From Enterocloster bolteae (lineage in GTDB: Bacteria > Bacillota > Clostridia > Lachnospirales > Lachnospiraceae), in NCBI RefSeq assembly GCF_002234575.2, contig NZ_CP022464.2, positions 5,270,001 to 5,334,000 on the forward strand: DNA of 64,000 nucleotides, written 5' to 3'. This document shows positions 34,484 through 41,951 of the stretch, piece after piece. Every line of letters starts with the position of its first letter. Position 1 is the first letter of the stretch. The notes beneath the pieces were generated by a model. The model searched no databases and was not told where the DNA came from. It saw only the letters and a list, made by a program, of their open reading frames with translations. The position numbers were made by a program, and so were the translations under genes.

Positions 34484-34759
34484 CTATTCTTCTCTATGGC
34501 AAGTATTCGTCAATTTTTTGTATACATCTTCGTATAATTCCTGTTTGTCCCCATTATACGTATACTCAGCATAAATACCGTCGCCACTAACCGAAGTTGA
34601 AGCTAAACACTTGTAGTTCTGTAAAGTCTTGCAAGCCCATACAATATAAACGTCATCCAAATCAATGCGTGTGCCTTTGGTCTCCACGTCACAGTTATAC
34701 CAATCTACAAGTTTTCTTTTGCATACACTTTCAAAATGTTTCATTCCTGTTATAATCAT
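34484..34759 (-). CDS. Small phage protein of unknown function
   Basis: A 91-residue protein (MKHFESVCKRKLVDWYNCDV, then YIVWACKTLQNYKCLASTSV) with several Cys and aromatic residues. ATG 34759 is preferred to the first ATG at 34798 because AGCAGGA lies just upstream. Not recognised. Confidence 0.52.
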   Translation of the reverse strand: MIITGMKHFESVCKRKLVDWYNCDVETKGTRIDLDDVYIVWACKTLQNYKCLASTSVSGDGIYAEYTYNGDKQELYEDVYKKLTNTCHREE

Positions 34760-34801
34760 ATTTCCTGCTTTCTCCGACACTTGGCAGTCGGCAGCCAAAT
34801 G

Positions 34802-35023
34802 CTAATTCGAGACTATGGGAAGAAACTGAAACATCCACGCCTCATCCATGATAGACACAATGTTCCCATCCTCATTAATAGCCAAAATCTCAAGTATTTT
34901 AGGTTTAACAATAGTCTCTCTATTTTCCCACGTTCCTTCCGGCATCCTTACCTCCATAAGCGCCACTGCATTTAATACCTTGTCTCCGTGGATTACCTTA
35001 AATCTACTCAAATCAATTCCCAT
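34802..35023 (-). CDS. Small phage protein of unknown function
   Basis: A 73-residue protein (MGIDLSRFKVIHGDKVLNAV, then ILEILAINEDGNIVSIMDEA) predicted to be beta-rich. GGAGGAAGGAAC precedes ATG 35023, within a leader repeated before a neighbouring gene. Confidence 0.58.
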   Translation of the reverse strand: MGIDLSRFKVIHGDKVLNAVALMEVRMPEGTWENRETIVKPKILEILAINEDGNIVSIMDEAWMFQFLPIVSN

Positions 35024-35062
35024 ACGCTGTTCCTTCCTCCAGTTCTCCCGGAAATTTCGTAC

Positions 35063-35458
35063 TTAAGTTGCTGACTGAAATACAGGCTCCGCTGCATCCT
35101 GTCCTGCTTTGGCCCCTGGCCCTCGCAGCGTCTCCGGTCTATACGGTTCCGGCAATGGCATCCAGGCCAGCACATCCAGTTTCTCCCACCCGTCAGTAAA
35201 TGATGCTCCGTTCCAAAATGCCCTAATCACACAGTCTGTATTTTTGACAGACACTAAATATATCTCCAGTGGCTTGTTATCATATAGCGGATTTTCTTTC
35301 GGTTTTTCCGGCGTCCGCTCCTCCACCGGAATCCACCTCTCTATATCCGGCTGGTTATCAATCAGCGATTGTGCTGCCTCTCTTATATTTTTTGCAAAAT
35401 CAGATATACCCATAAAAACCTCGTTAAAATCCACCTTATCCGCATCTATCAGTCTCAT
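35063..35458 (-). CDS. DUF551-containing phage protein
   Basis: A 131-residue protein. The central and C-terminal part (WIPVEERTPEKPKENP, then LVSVKNTDCVIRAFWNGASF and VLAWMPLPEPYRP) is the DUF551 pattern common in phage accessory genes. Function unknown. It ends with a Gly/Ala-rich tail. Confidence 0.72.
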   Translation of the reverse strand: MRLIDADKVDFNEVFMGISDFAKNIREAAQSLIDNQPDIERWIPVEERTPEKPKENPLYDNKPLEIYLVSVKNTDCVIRAFWNGASFTDGWEKLDVLAWMPLPEPYRPETLRGPGAKAGQDAAEPVFQSAT

Positions 35459-35490
35459 AACTTTTCCTTTCTCCGGTTCTCCCGGAAATG

Positions 35491-35844
35491 TTAATTTTGA
35501 TTCCAGGGTTTAAAAGCCCTAATCTTCCCAATTAGTCCTAATGCGTCTCCGTCAAAGCATATTGCTCTATCGTCTATATAGCAGATTGCAGGCGGCTTGT
35601 GTGCAACTACATCATCAACCACAATATGGTTATCTCTCAAATAGCGCCTAACCGCTCCCATACCCTCTGGCCTTGCACATCTGGTAGATACCACAATTAC
35701 CTCGTACCCTTCCATGCGTAAGTAATTGATTGCTGCCTGTATCTCTGGCACAACCGGGTCTGGTATAACTGATATACCCTGCCACCCGCTTGTGTAACTA
35801 TGTATCACTCCATCAAAATCAAATACTATCGTCTTTTTATCCAT
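35491..35844 (-). CDS. HAD-superfamily hydrolase-like protein
   Basis: A 117-residue small HAD phosphatase-like protein: motif I FDFDGVIHSY at the N-terminus, motif II VVSTRCAR, and CYIDDRAICFDGD near the end for motif IV. Comparable small phage HAD proteins are thought to act on nucleotides or nucleic acid ends; substrate unknown. Length is at the lower end of the superfamily. Confidence 0.75.
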   Translation of the reverse strand: MDKKTIVFDFDGVIHSYTSGWQGISVIPDPVVPEIQAAINYLRMEGYEVIVVSTRCARPEGMGAVRRYLRDNHIVVDDVVAHKPPAICYIDDRAICFDGDALGLIGKIRAFKPWNQN

Positions 35845-35865
35845 GGCTTATTCCTCCTTCAAATG

Positions 35866-36036
35866 TTAATTCTGGTGTGCAAACAGCCACCATAATACCA
35901 CCAGATACAATGCCCAAACCACATTATCGCACTTCCTATCCCATTGTAGTTCTTGGTACTGCATCCACTCCATGCCGTACCAGACTGCGGATATTGCCAT
36001 GCTTACCACCAATGCCTTAATTAGTGACAATTCCAT
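35866..36036 (-). CDS. 56-residue membrane protein
   Basis: Starts at ATG 36036 or, with better spacing after GGAGG, at TTG 36030. Two hydrophobic stretches (SLIKALVVSMAISAVWYGM and NVVWALYLVVLWWLFAHQN) flank a short polar loop. Not recognised; a phage accessory membrane protein. Confidence 0.55.
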   Translation of the reverse strand: MELSLIKALVVSMAISAVWYGMEWMQYQELQWDRKCDNVVWALYLVVLWWLFAHQN

Positions 36037-36056
36037 TCCTCCTTCAAATATTAATT

Positions 36057-36248
36057 TTACTGTGGAAGAGCCTCGATTTTGTATTTGCTCATATCATACA
36101 AAAAGACAAGCTTACCAAAATAATCTTCCTGTTCTAACACCAAAACATAGTTTCCATTTGCAACCGTAATGGAAATCACCTTTTCATCAAATTCTTTTTC
36201 CAAGTCCCATGTCCCATCAAAATTCCGTATATATATTTTTACATTCAT
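36057..36248 (-). CDS. Small phage protein of unknown function
   Basis: A 63-residue protein (MNVKIYIRNFDGTWDLEKEF, ending YDMSKYKIEALPQ), beta-rich, with GGAGGAGAAAG upstream. Not recognised. Confidence 0.58.
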   Translation of the reverse strand: MNVKIYIRNFDGTWDLEKEFDEKVISITVANGNYVLVLEQEDYFGKLVFLYDMSKYKIEALPQ

Positions 36249-36286
36249 ATCTACTTTCTCCTCCGGTTCCTAGGAATATTAAGTTG

Positions 36287-36460
36287 GCGGCGGCCGGACT
36301 TGAACCGGCACTCTCTTACTTTCCCCACGGTTGCGGACCTGGAGGCCGCCCAGGAGTTGAACCTGGCCCTGTGTACCATACACCGCCACTAATGTTAATT
36401 TCACAGACCAAATAACGATATAGTGGATGTGCGCCAGACCGGAACCCCTGGCCGTATGGT
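36287..36460 (-). other. Three tRNA T-arm-like hairpins in a gene-free stretch
   Basis: On the minus strand GCCGG-TTCAAGT-CCGGC is followed by CGCCGCC-A, which can pair with an upstream GGCGGTG about 90 nt away. Upstream again are CCAGG-TTCAACT-CCTGG and a GCCAG/CTGGC hairpin. They look like pieces of tRNA genes, but I could not fold a standard cloverleaf. They may be degenerate tRNAs or structured RNAs. No convincing CDS overlaps. Confidence 0.35.
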
Positions 36461-36479
36461 CCTCCATTATCTCTCCATA

Positions 36480-36862
36480 GGCACATCCGCTGCTGGTCTT
36501 ACTGGTTGTGCATACACCAGAGCCATGCCAGCTATCTTTACGCAGTCTCGGTCCTGCGAATCAGGTACCGGTATGCGCTGCTGTGTTATAAACTACGATT
36601 AAAAAATTTCCGGTACTGGCTCCCAGCTTTGGCTTTGGCCCAATCAACGGCCCCGGCTGCCGTCCAACTTTGGCATGGCGCTCCCGTTGCTTTCTCGGCG
36701 CGTTATCAGCTCACCCTCTTTTTTATTGTCTATCTGGTTTTTGCTCCAGAGATTTTTTTACAAGGTCCCTCGTTCGTCCTTGCCCCGTATTGCCTCGATA
36801 GGACAGCAATGATGGTAAAGTTGATGAAAATACTACATCCCTGAAAAATAAGCCCGCTTTTA
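36480..36862. other. Stretch of about 380 bp without a confident gene
   Basis: Open frames on both strands lack ribosome binding sites and show no phage-like protein pattern. Nothing else recognised; it may hold small RNA or regulatory sequence continuing from the tRNA-like block. Confidence 0.4.
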
Positions 36863-37129
36863 TCATACCGGCATCTGGTATGGGCATGGGCTGCCAAGGT
36901 AACACCGGTCCACAAATGTCTCTGCCTCTCCGCTCTCCAGGGCCTTAATAGCCATCTCATAAGCCTGTATCTGCTTCTCCGCCTCTGCTATAAAATCTAT
37001 CTTGGCAGGTATCGTGTTTCCGACAATACCTGTACGCACCATTTGCTCCCATCCCTTATCTGTGGTTTGGTAGCGGTATGTATTAATGTGTTCTTGTAAT
37101 ATCGCAATTGCTCCTTGTCTATCTATCAT
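36863..37129 (-). CDS. Phage protein of unknown function
   Basis: An 88-residue protein starting MIDRQGAIAILQEHINTYR, with a helical middle (FIAEAEKQIQAYEMAIKALE). ATG 37129 is chosen over the upstream in-frame codon. The start resembles proteins in phage accessory clusters that begin with MIDRQ; function unknown. Confidence 0.6.
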   Translation of the reverse strand: MIDRQGAIAILQEHINTYRYQTTDKGWEQMVRTGIVGNTIPAKIDFIAEAEKQIQAYEMAIKALESGEAETFVDRCYLGSPCPYQMPV

Positions 37130-37143
37130 CCCTCTGCCTCCGT

Positions 37144-37509
37144 TCAATCTTTTAACCACACCTTTTCGGCATCCAGAACACAGTAACATCCGGCCTTTAT
37201 GTTTCTATCCTCAATCCACTTTTCTATTACTTCATTCAGCACATTGTCCAAGGCCGCTTCATCCTCGGATGACACGTCAAAACTTTCAGCAGCTTCTCCA
37301 CATTGTTCATACAAATTCTCGCTGATAGCCTCAATAACGTCGCTTGCTGATATTCCCGGCCATCCCAGCGTGCATTCTGTACATGTGCCTATGTATACAT
37401 ACGGCGCATTTGGGCCTTCCTTTCTTGCTGCTTTTATAGCCTCTTCTTCCGAGTCAAAACTACCTCTAAAATTCTCTTCATTCCAGCTGTAACACCATTT
37501 ATCCTTCAT
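37144..37509 (-). CDS. Phage protein of unknown function
   Basis: A 121-residue protein (MKDKWCYSWNEENFRGSFDS, then GEAAESFDVSSEDEAALDNV). ATG 37509 overlaps the stop of the upstream gene (ATGA), with GGAGG upstream. Acidic overall; the N-terminal SEEEAIKAARKEG is a pattern seen in small phage proteins. Confidence 0.65.
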   Translation of the reverse strand: MKDKWCYSWNEENFRGSFDSEEEAIKAARKEGPNAPYVYIGTCTECTLGWPGISASDVIEAISENLYEQCGEAAESFDVSSEDEAALDNVLNEVIEKWIEDRNIKAGCYCVLDAEKVWLKD

Positions 37510-37862
37510 GAATCGTTTTCCTCCTTCAGGCCTTTGCATGATTCTATCCATTGCGGCTCTATGCAAAAACATCCTTCGTGTTCATATTCTTTTAATTCCC
37601 AGGCCGCTTCAAATCCTTCCCGGTCGTCAATAAATACCCCTGTCATGCCATCCTGTTCCATCATATAGGCAAGTTCTTTATCCTTGTTCCCATCACACAG
37701 GCCAAGGAAAACATATTTTCCTTCCATGGCTGTGCTTTCGACAACATAGGCATCCTCTCCGTCCATATATTCAGCTATGCCTTTCCATAACTCATAGTCG
37801 GAATCTTCTGGATTATTTTCATCAAACATGTGGGCTGTAGCAAGTTTTGCTATCTTTATCAT
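37506..37862 (-). CDS. Phage protein of unknown function
   Basis: A 118-residue acidic protein (ENNPEDSDYELWKGIAEYMD, YVFLGLCDGNKDKELAYMME). Overlaps both neighbours by 4 nt, so part of one translationally coupled run. Not recognised. Confidence 0.62.
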   Translation of the reverse strand: MIKIAKLATAHMFDENNPEDSDYELWKGIAEYMDGEDAYVVESTAMEGKYVFLGLCDGNKDKELAYMMEQDGMTGVFIDDREGFEAAWELKEYEHEGCFCIEPQWIESCKGLKEENDS

Positions 37863-38167
37863 TCCTCTGTCACTCCCATCCGCTCAAGCTGCCTATTTAG
37901 TTTCTCGTCAATTCGCTTTGCAAGCGGCCCCTCTCCAAAACCCAGTAGATACTTTATCTGCCACAGCATGATTAAGGTATCGGCCATCTCGTCCAGGACT
38001 GCATCCTCTGCCTCTGCTATCTGCCTGTCATTTCCTCCGAAGTTGCGTTTTCTCCATAGCTTGTTGATTGCCTGGGTAAGCTCTGCCATTTCTTCTATGC
38101 ACTGGCGGCTCTGAGGCTCATATCCGTACCTTTCAGCAATCAATTCTATTTTCTTTTCTATGGTCAT
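37859..38167 (-). CDS. MazG-like nucleotide pyrophosphohydrolase
   Basis: A 102-residue all-helical protein with the MazG/dUTPase-2-like metal-binding pattern: ECMAELTQA-type ExxE (QCIEEMAELTQAINKLW) and a second acidic cluster EAEDAVLDEMADTLIMLWQ. Such enzymes hydrolyse NTPs or dNTPs and may clean the nucleotide pool or lower alarmone levels. Start and stop overlap neighbours by 4 nt. Confidence 0.8.
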   Translation of the reverse strand: MTIEKKIELIAERYGYEPQSRQCIEEMAELTQAINKLWRKRNFGGNDRQIAEAEDAVLDEMADTLIMLWQIKYLLGFGEGPLAKRIDEKLNRQLERMGVTEE

Positions 38168-38646
38168 CCCTCTACCTCATGCGCTTCCATTAGCATCCTG
38201 TATGCTTCAAGCGCCATTGTGTGGCTGGTATATTTATAAGGCTCGTTTTCCAGCCAATGTCTGCCAAACATTTTTAGCTTATCTTCCTCCAGGCTTATCA
38301 TGGTCTTTAATATGGATTTATCATATGTGTCCACCGGTTTGGTTTTTTTGGGAGGATATATCTTGTCATATTCCGTTTTTATCCGGTCAAGCTCTACAAA
38401 CATAATGGCTCTGCCTTTTTCTTCAAAACGTATATAACAGAATCCATCGTACGCGGCCCTGTACTCTCCTCCCGCGGCCTGGAAGATAATAGGAAGGATT
38501 GGATCCCCCGGAATAAGGTATCCTAATTTGTGTAGATTCTTCAGATATGCCCTGACTATCCCTGACTCTTTCACTCCATACGCGCCATCCGAAGTGTTCA
38601 TTTCTTCCAAAGAAAATACCGGTACGTCATTAATATATTCCTTCAT
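38164..38646 (-). CDS. Phage protein of unknown function
   Basis: A 160-residue protein (EEMNTSDGAYGVKESGIVRA, RFEEKGRAIMFVELDRIKTE). It overlaps the SSB-like gene upstream by 17 nt. Not recognised. Confidence 0.6.
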   Translation of the reverse strand: MKEYINDVPVFSLEEMNTSDGAYGVKESGIVRAYLKNLHKLGYLIPGDPILPIIFQAAGGEYRAAYDGFCYIRFEEKGRAIMFVELDRIKTEYDKIYPPKKTKPVDTYDKSILKTMISLEEDKLKMFGRHWLENEPYKYTSHTMALEAYRMLMEAHEVEG

Positions 38647-39274
38647 TTTCTTCTCTCCTCTTCAGCTTTAGTATTGATACCTCATAGGCAGTACGCAGCT
38701 CAGTTTCTGTCTTGCTGAGTCTTTTGATGTATCCCCGGCTCTGTACGCGGCCCCATGTCTCTATCCTGGTTCCCACCTCGAATTCGGAAGCACGGCGTGC
38801 ATTGCGCCCCCAGCAGATGCAGGGGATATAGTCCGATTTGCCGTATGGACGGTTTACGGCCAGAAGGATGTCCGCTATTTCCTTTTCAAGCGGAGTTTTC
38901 CTGTAGACAGGCGGCTTACAAATATAGCCATCCAGGAATATCTGGTTATTTTTTGTGCAATCCATCGGAACAGGCTGGGTCAAATGGATTTCTCTTACAA
39001 ACACAGACAGTTTTAACCGGTTCCTGACTCCTTCATGTTGGTTATGGGAGCGGAACTGGCCTGTACACTCCATGGCATGGCCAGTATAGTCTTTATGTAT
39101 GTCTATCAGGCTCTCGGATACCATTAGGGGAATAATGTCTACCTGCCCGCTGAGCCGGCCGACAGCCACATCCGCCATATAAAATCCTTCTCCGAACACT
39201 TCGTGGCTGAAGGTAAATCCGGAAGCAATCTCACCCATCATGCTTACCTTGTTGTTTTCTGTATTATTTAACAT
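38630..39274 (-). CDS. OB-fold, SSB-like protein
   Basis: A 214-residue protein with two beta-rich halves. The second (NNQIFLDGYICKPPVYRKTP, then ILLAVNRPYGKSDYIPCICW and ASEFEVGTRIETWGRVQSRG) closely follows the SSB OB-fold pattern; the first half may be a diverged OB-fold. It is directly downstream of a classical SSB, so the phage encodes two such proteins. The C-terminus lacks the acidic tip of SSB. Confidence 0.68.
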   Translation of the reverse strand: MLNNTENNKVSMMGEIASGFTFSHEVFGEGFYMADVAVGRLSGQVDIIPLMVSESLIDIHKDYTGHAMECTGQFRSHNQHEGVRNRLKLSVFVREIHLTQPVPMDCTKNNQIFLDGYICKPPVYRKTPLEKEIADILLAVNRPYGKSDYIPCICWGRNARRASEFEVGTRIETWGRVQSRGYIKRLSKTETELRTAYEVSILKLKRREENEGIY

Positions 39275-39302
39275 ATTGTTTGTCCTCCATTTGTATTTTT
39301 AA

Positions 39303-39746
39303 TTAAGAGAATGGCAGCCCTTCATCCTCGATGCCATCCGGAATGCTCATAAAGCCTTCCCCGATGTCCGCGCCCTGGACCTGCCGCTGCTCCGGACCTC
39401 TGCCCGACGCTCCCTTGCTGTCCGCGAACTCCTGGTCATCCAGGACGATATCCGTTGTGTATACCTTCCGGCCCTCCTGGTTCACATAGCTTCCTGTCTG
39501 TATCCTGCCCGATACAAGCACCCGCATTCCCTGACGGAAATACTTCTCGGCAAACTCGGCAGCGCGGTCAAATGCAACACAGTTGATAAAATCGGCAGTC
39601 TGCTGCTCTGCGGAGCTGTCCTGTCCCCTGCGGCCCCTCCTGTCCACTGCAAGGGTGTACCTTGCAATGGCCATGGAGCGCTCACCCTGGGTGTACCTTA
39701 TATCCGGGTCCTTGGTCAGCCTTCCCATTAGTATGACTCTGTTCAT
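39303..39746 (-). CDS. ssb: Single-stranded DNA-binding protein
   Basis: A 147-residue SSB: MNRVILMGRLTKDPDIRYTQ at the N-terminus, an OB-fold with NCVAFDRAAEFAEKYFRQGM and VSGRIQTGSYVNQEGRKVYT, a flexible Gly/Gln-rich linker, and the acidic tip IEDEGLPFS that recruits partner proteins. It protects single-stranded DNA in phage replication. Confidence 0.95.
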   Translation of the reverse strand: MNRVILMGRLTKDPDIRYTQGERSMAIARYTLAVDRRGRRGQDSSAEQQTADFINCVAFDRAAEFAEKYFRQGMRVLVSGRIQTGSYVNQEGRKVYTTDIVLDDQEFADSKGASGRGPEQRQVQGADIGEGFMSIPDGIEDEGLPFS

Positions 39747-39982
39747 CTTCTCCTCCTGTTCTTCTTTGGTCCAAAAATGTATTCATATTCCGATATGTAG
39801 CCGGCCGCGGTCTTAAAAACCGTCTTATACCAGTACAACCCCTGCTTGTCCCTGTACAGCAGGTAGGTCCGGTCCCCTGACTGTTTCTTTCCGATGTATT
39901 CCGCCGGCCCGGCCTCTTCCGGCATGCTCTCTATGGACATAGCGGTTTTCATAGCCTCTGCCGTTTCATCCTGCTTTTCCAA
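39743..39982 (-). CDS. Phage protein of unknown function
   Basis: A 79-residue protein (EYIGKKQSGDRTYLLYRDKQ, then TVFKTAAGYISEYEYIFG) whose stop overlaps the ssb start by 4 nt. Likely cotranslated with ssb. Not recognised. Confidence 0.58.
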   Translation of the reverse strand: MEKQDETAEAMKTAMSIESMPEEAGPAEYIGKKQSGDRTYLLYRDKQGLYWYKTVFKTAAGYISEYEYIFGPKKNRRRR

Positions 39983-40250
39983 TCCTTACCACCTTCCAAA
40001 AGTCCCCGGCAGGGAACTCATAATCATCATTAATGGTGTATATGGTTTCCCCTTTCACCCGGCTTACGGATACTTTCTGGACCTTAACCTCGTAGTCCTT
40101 TTTCGGGCAGTTGTCCGGGTTGCCAATATCCGGGCACATCTCATATGGATCCGGCTCGTCGCACTCATAGCACTGTATCCTGTCCCGGAAGCGGATGGTC
40201 CTTCCAATCAGGTCCTCACAGGTCATCGTCCGGAAGGAAGAAGAATCCAT
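39966..40250 (-). CDS. Cys-containing phage protein of unknown function
   Basis: A 94-residue protein (TCEDLIGRTIRFRDRIQCYE, then CDEPDPYEMCPDIGN) with five Cys that may bind a metal. ATG 40250 or 40226 are both possible starts; the first is favoured. It overlaps the end of the HNH-like gene by 35 nt. Confidence 0.55.
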   Translation of the reverse strand: MDSSSFRTMTCEDLIGRTIRFRDRIQCYECDEPDPYEMCPDIGNPDNCPKKDYEVKVQKVSVSRVKGETIYTINDDYEFPAGDFWKVVRIGKAG

Positions 40251-40512
40251 CTTTTTCCGGCTCGGATACCGTTTCCTCCTGCTCATCCTCCTTGTCAAGA
40301 TAATAGCGCCCAAATATATTAAAAAATTCCTGTCTTGTGTGTGTCCGCTCAAATGCTGCCTGTCCAATTTTGTGCAGTTTCTCTGCCTTATTCGCATCCG
40401 CGTGCACCCCTTTCTTGTTGTCCGTGTGGCAGGTTTTGCACAGGTGGACGGTCAGGCCATACTTTTCTGACCACTTCCTGTTTGTTCCGCCAAATATATG
40501 ATGCTTTTCCAA
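40216..40512 (-). CDS. HNH-endonuclease-like protein
   Basis: A 98-residue protein with EKHHIFGGTNRKWSEKYG and VHLCKTCHTDNKKGVHADAN, an HNH-type fold with the H-H and C-x-x-C-H pattern. Such proteins are often phage nickases or packaging helpers. The C-terminus is acidic. Confidence 0.72.
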   Translation of the reverse strand: MEKHHIFGGTNRKWSEKYGLTVHLCKTCHTDNKKGVHADANKAEKLHKIGQAAFERTHTRQEFFNIFGRYYLDKEDEQEETVSEPEKDGFFFLPDDDL

Positions 40513-40558
40513 TGGCCCTCAGCGTTCGCATAAAAAACATTGGGTGACGGGTTCCGCC

Positions 40559-41950
40559 TCAATCACACTCTTCATCCTGCAACATCTCCTTTATAATTTC
40601 TCCCAGGCGTGCAATGTTCCTTTGGGTCTCCCGGGCATATTCCATGGTTCCGGTCCGCATCCATTGCGTTACTTCATCCGCCAGCCGGCAGCCTTCGTCC
40701 CGCAGGCTTTCCATTGGCTTTATGACCTGGGTGCCGTCGTGGCAGGTGATGTACTTCTCCGGGACGACTCCCGGATAATCCTCCACCTCCATCTGCACCG
40801 CTTCCTGCGGGCTGTTTGGCGTGTCCTCTTGCGGCTCCGGCATCGGGAATGTACCTGGCTCCTGGGGTTCCTGGGCCAGTTCTTCCTTTGGCGCCTCTTT
40901 TGGTTCCTCTTGTGGCTCCTCTTTTGGCTCCGGCGCTGCCTGGGTTTCCGGTTGTACCGGTGCAACTGCCTGCTTTTGGGCTGCTGCTTCCCGCTCCTGG
41001 TGTTCCTTGTCTTTCTGGATTCTCTGCGCCTCTGCCTGTCGGGCCTTCTCCCTCTCTTTGGCCTCCTGCTCTTTCCGCTTTTCCTCCGCCTTTCTTTCCG
41101 CTTCGGCCTTCCTCTGCCTCTGAGCTTCCTTTTCCTCCTCTGCCGGCGGATAGGGCTCCTCATACAGCGCGTTCCAGCAGTCCTCCGCGGTTTCCTCCGT
41201 GATAAGGCGGTGGAGAATACCCTGCAGGTCATTCCAGGCAAATTCTTCCTTGTCGTTGGTCCTGACATTCATTAAGATAATGGGCTGGCTCTTTCCGGAT
41301 ATGGTCAGCATCATTTTCCCCGTCCCCGGTATTCTGGCCATCTGTACGGCGTATCCCGACGGGGCAAGCAAGTCCATCAGGTATCCCGTCATATGCTCCC
41401 CGTCCATCTTCACGGCCTCGCAGAATCCCTGCAATGACTTCGGGTTGTCATGTATGTACTGATGCATAAAGCGCCCCAGATTGCTTTCCATGGCCTCCTG
41501 GGCCTCGTCAGGCTCCTCCATCATGACTTCAAGGTCCGTCACGTTCTTTTCTTCCTGGATTTCCTTTTTAATCTTTTGTATGTCGGGCCGGGTCAACTTT
41601 GGTGAAAGAATCTCAATCACCTCTGCCGGCAGGGTCAGCATCTCTCCCAGCTTTGCCACTCCATATCCCTGGAATCGCTCCGGCAGCTGGTCTGAATACC
41701 CATCCACGGAGAACCTTTTATTGATATTCATGAACCGCGATGTCTGGCTCCTGTCCAGCCGGTACTCGTTCCAGGCAAATTCTTCCATGGTTGCGTATCC
41801 GGATTCCTTCAGGATGTCCGTATCCGTGGCCACCCGGAGCATGTACCCGATCCGGACGAACCCTAATTCCGTCCTCTTTACCTCAGCGTCAAATGCCTCT
41901 TTGTATGTCTCATAGCTTGCATATGTACCGCTTTTATTCACTTCATCCAT
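40559..41950 (-). CDS. Phage protein with ParB/DUF3102-like start and charged coiled coil
   Basis: A 463-residue protein. The first 150 residues (IGYMLRVATDTDILKESGYA, then SQTSRFMNINKRFSVDGYSD) resemble DUF3102/ParB-HTH-like proteins of plasmids and conjugative elements. Residues about 265-340 are an Arg/Lys/Glu/Gln coiled coil, and 340-400 a Pro/Glu/Gln-rich spacer. The C-terminal 60 residues form another helical domain. It carries copy 3 of the 15-bp motif inside its coding sequence. It may be a replication or partition factor linked to the PcfJ/PcfK genes upstream. Confidence 0.62.
   Translation of the reverse strand: MDEVNKSGTYASYETYKEAFDAEVKRTELGFVRIGYMLRVATDTDILKESGYATMEEFAWNEYRLDRSQTSRFMNINKRFSVDGYSDQLPERFQGYGVAKLGEMLTLPAEVIEILSPKLTRPDIQKIKKEIQEEKNVTDLEVMMEEPDEAQEAMESNLGRFMHQYIHDNPKSLQGFCEAVKMDGEHMTGYLMDLLAPSGYAVQMARIPGTGKMMLTISGKSQPIILMNVRTNDKEEFAWNDLQGILHRLITEETAEDCWNALYEEPYPPAEEEKEAQRQRKAEAERKAEEKRKEQEAKEREKARQAEAQRIQKDKEHQEREAAAQKQAVAPVQPETQAAPEPKEEPQEEPKEAPKEELAQEPQEPGTFPMPEPQEDTPNSPQEAVQMEVEDYPGVVPEKYITCHDGTQVIKPMESLRDEGCRLADEVTQWMRTGTMEYARETQRNIARLGEIIKEMLQDEECD
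40951..40965 (-). repeat. Dispersed 15-bp palindrome-like motif, copy 3
   Basis: GTTGTACCGGTGCAA inside the coding sequence of the coiled-coil protein, at the edge of its low-complexity region. Same orientation as copies 1 and 2. Confidence 0.7.
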
Positions 41951-41951
41951 T

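Noticed and set aside
36279..36467. 62-residue minus-strand open frame
   Set aside because: Overlaps the tRNA-like hairpins, lacks a ribosome binding site and resembles no protein.
40544..41275. Long Leu/Phe-rich and Pro-rich open frames on the plus strand
   Set aside because: Shadows of the Glu/Gln/Lys-rich coiled coil in the minus-strand gene at 40559.
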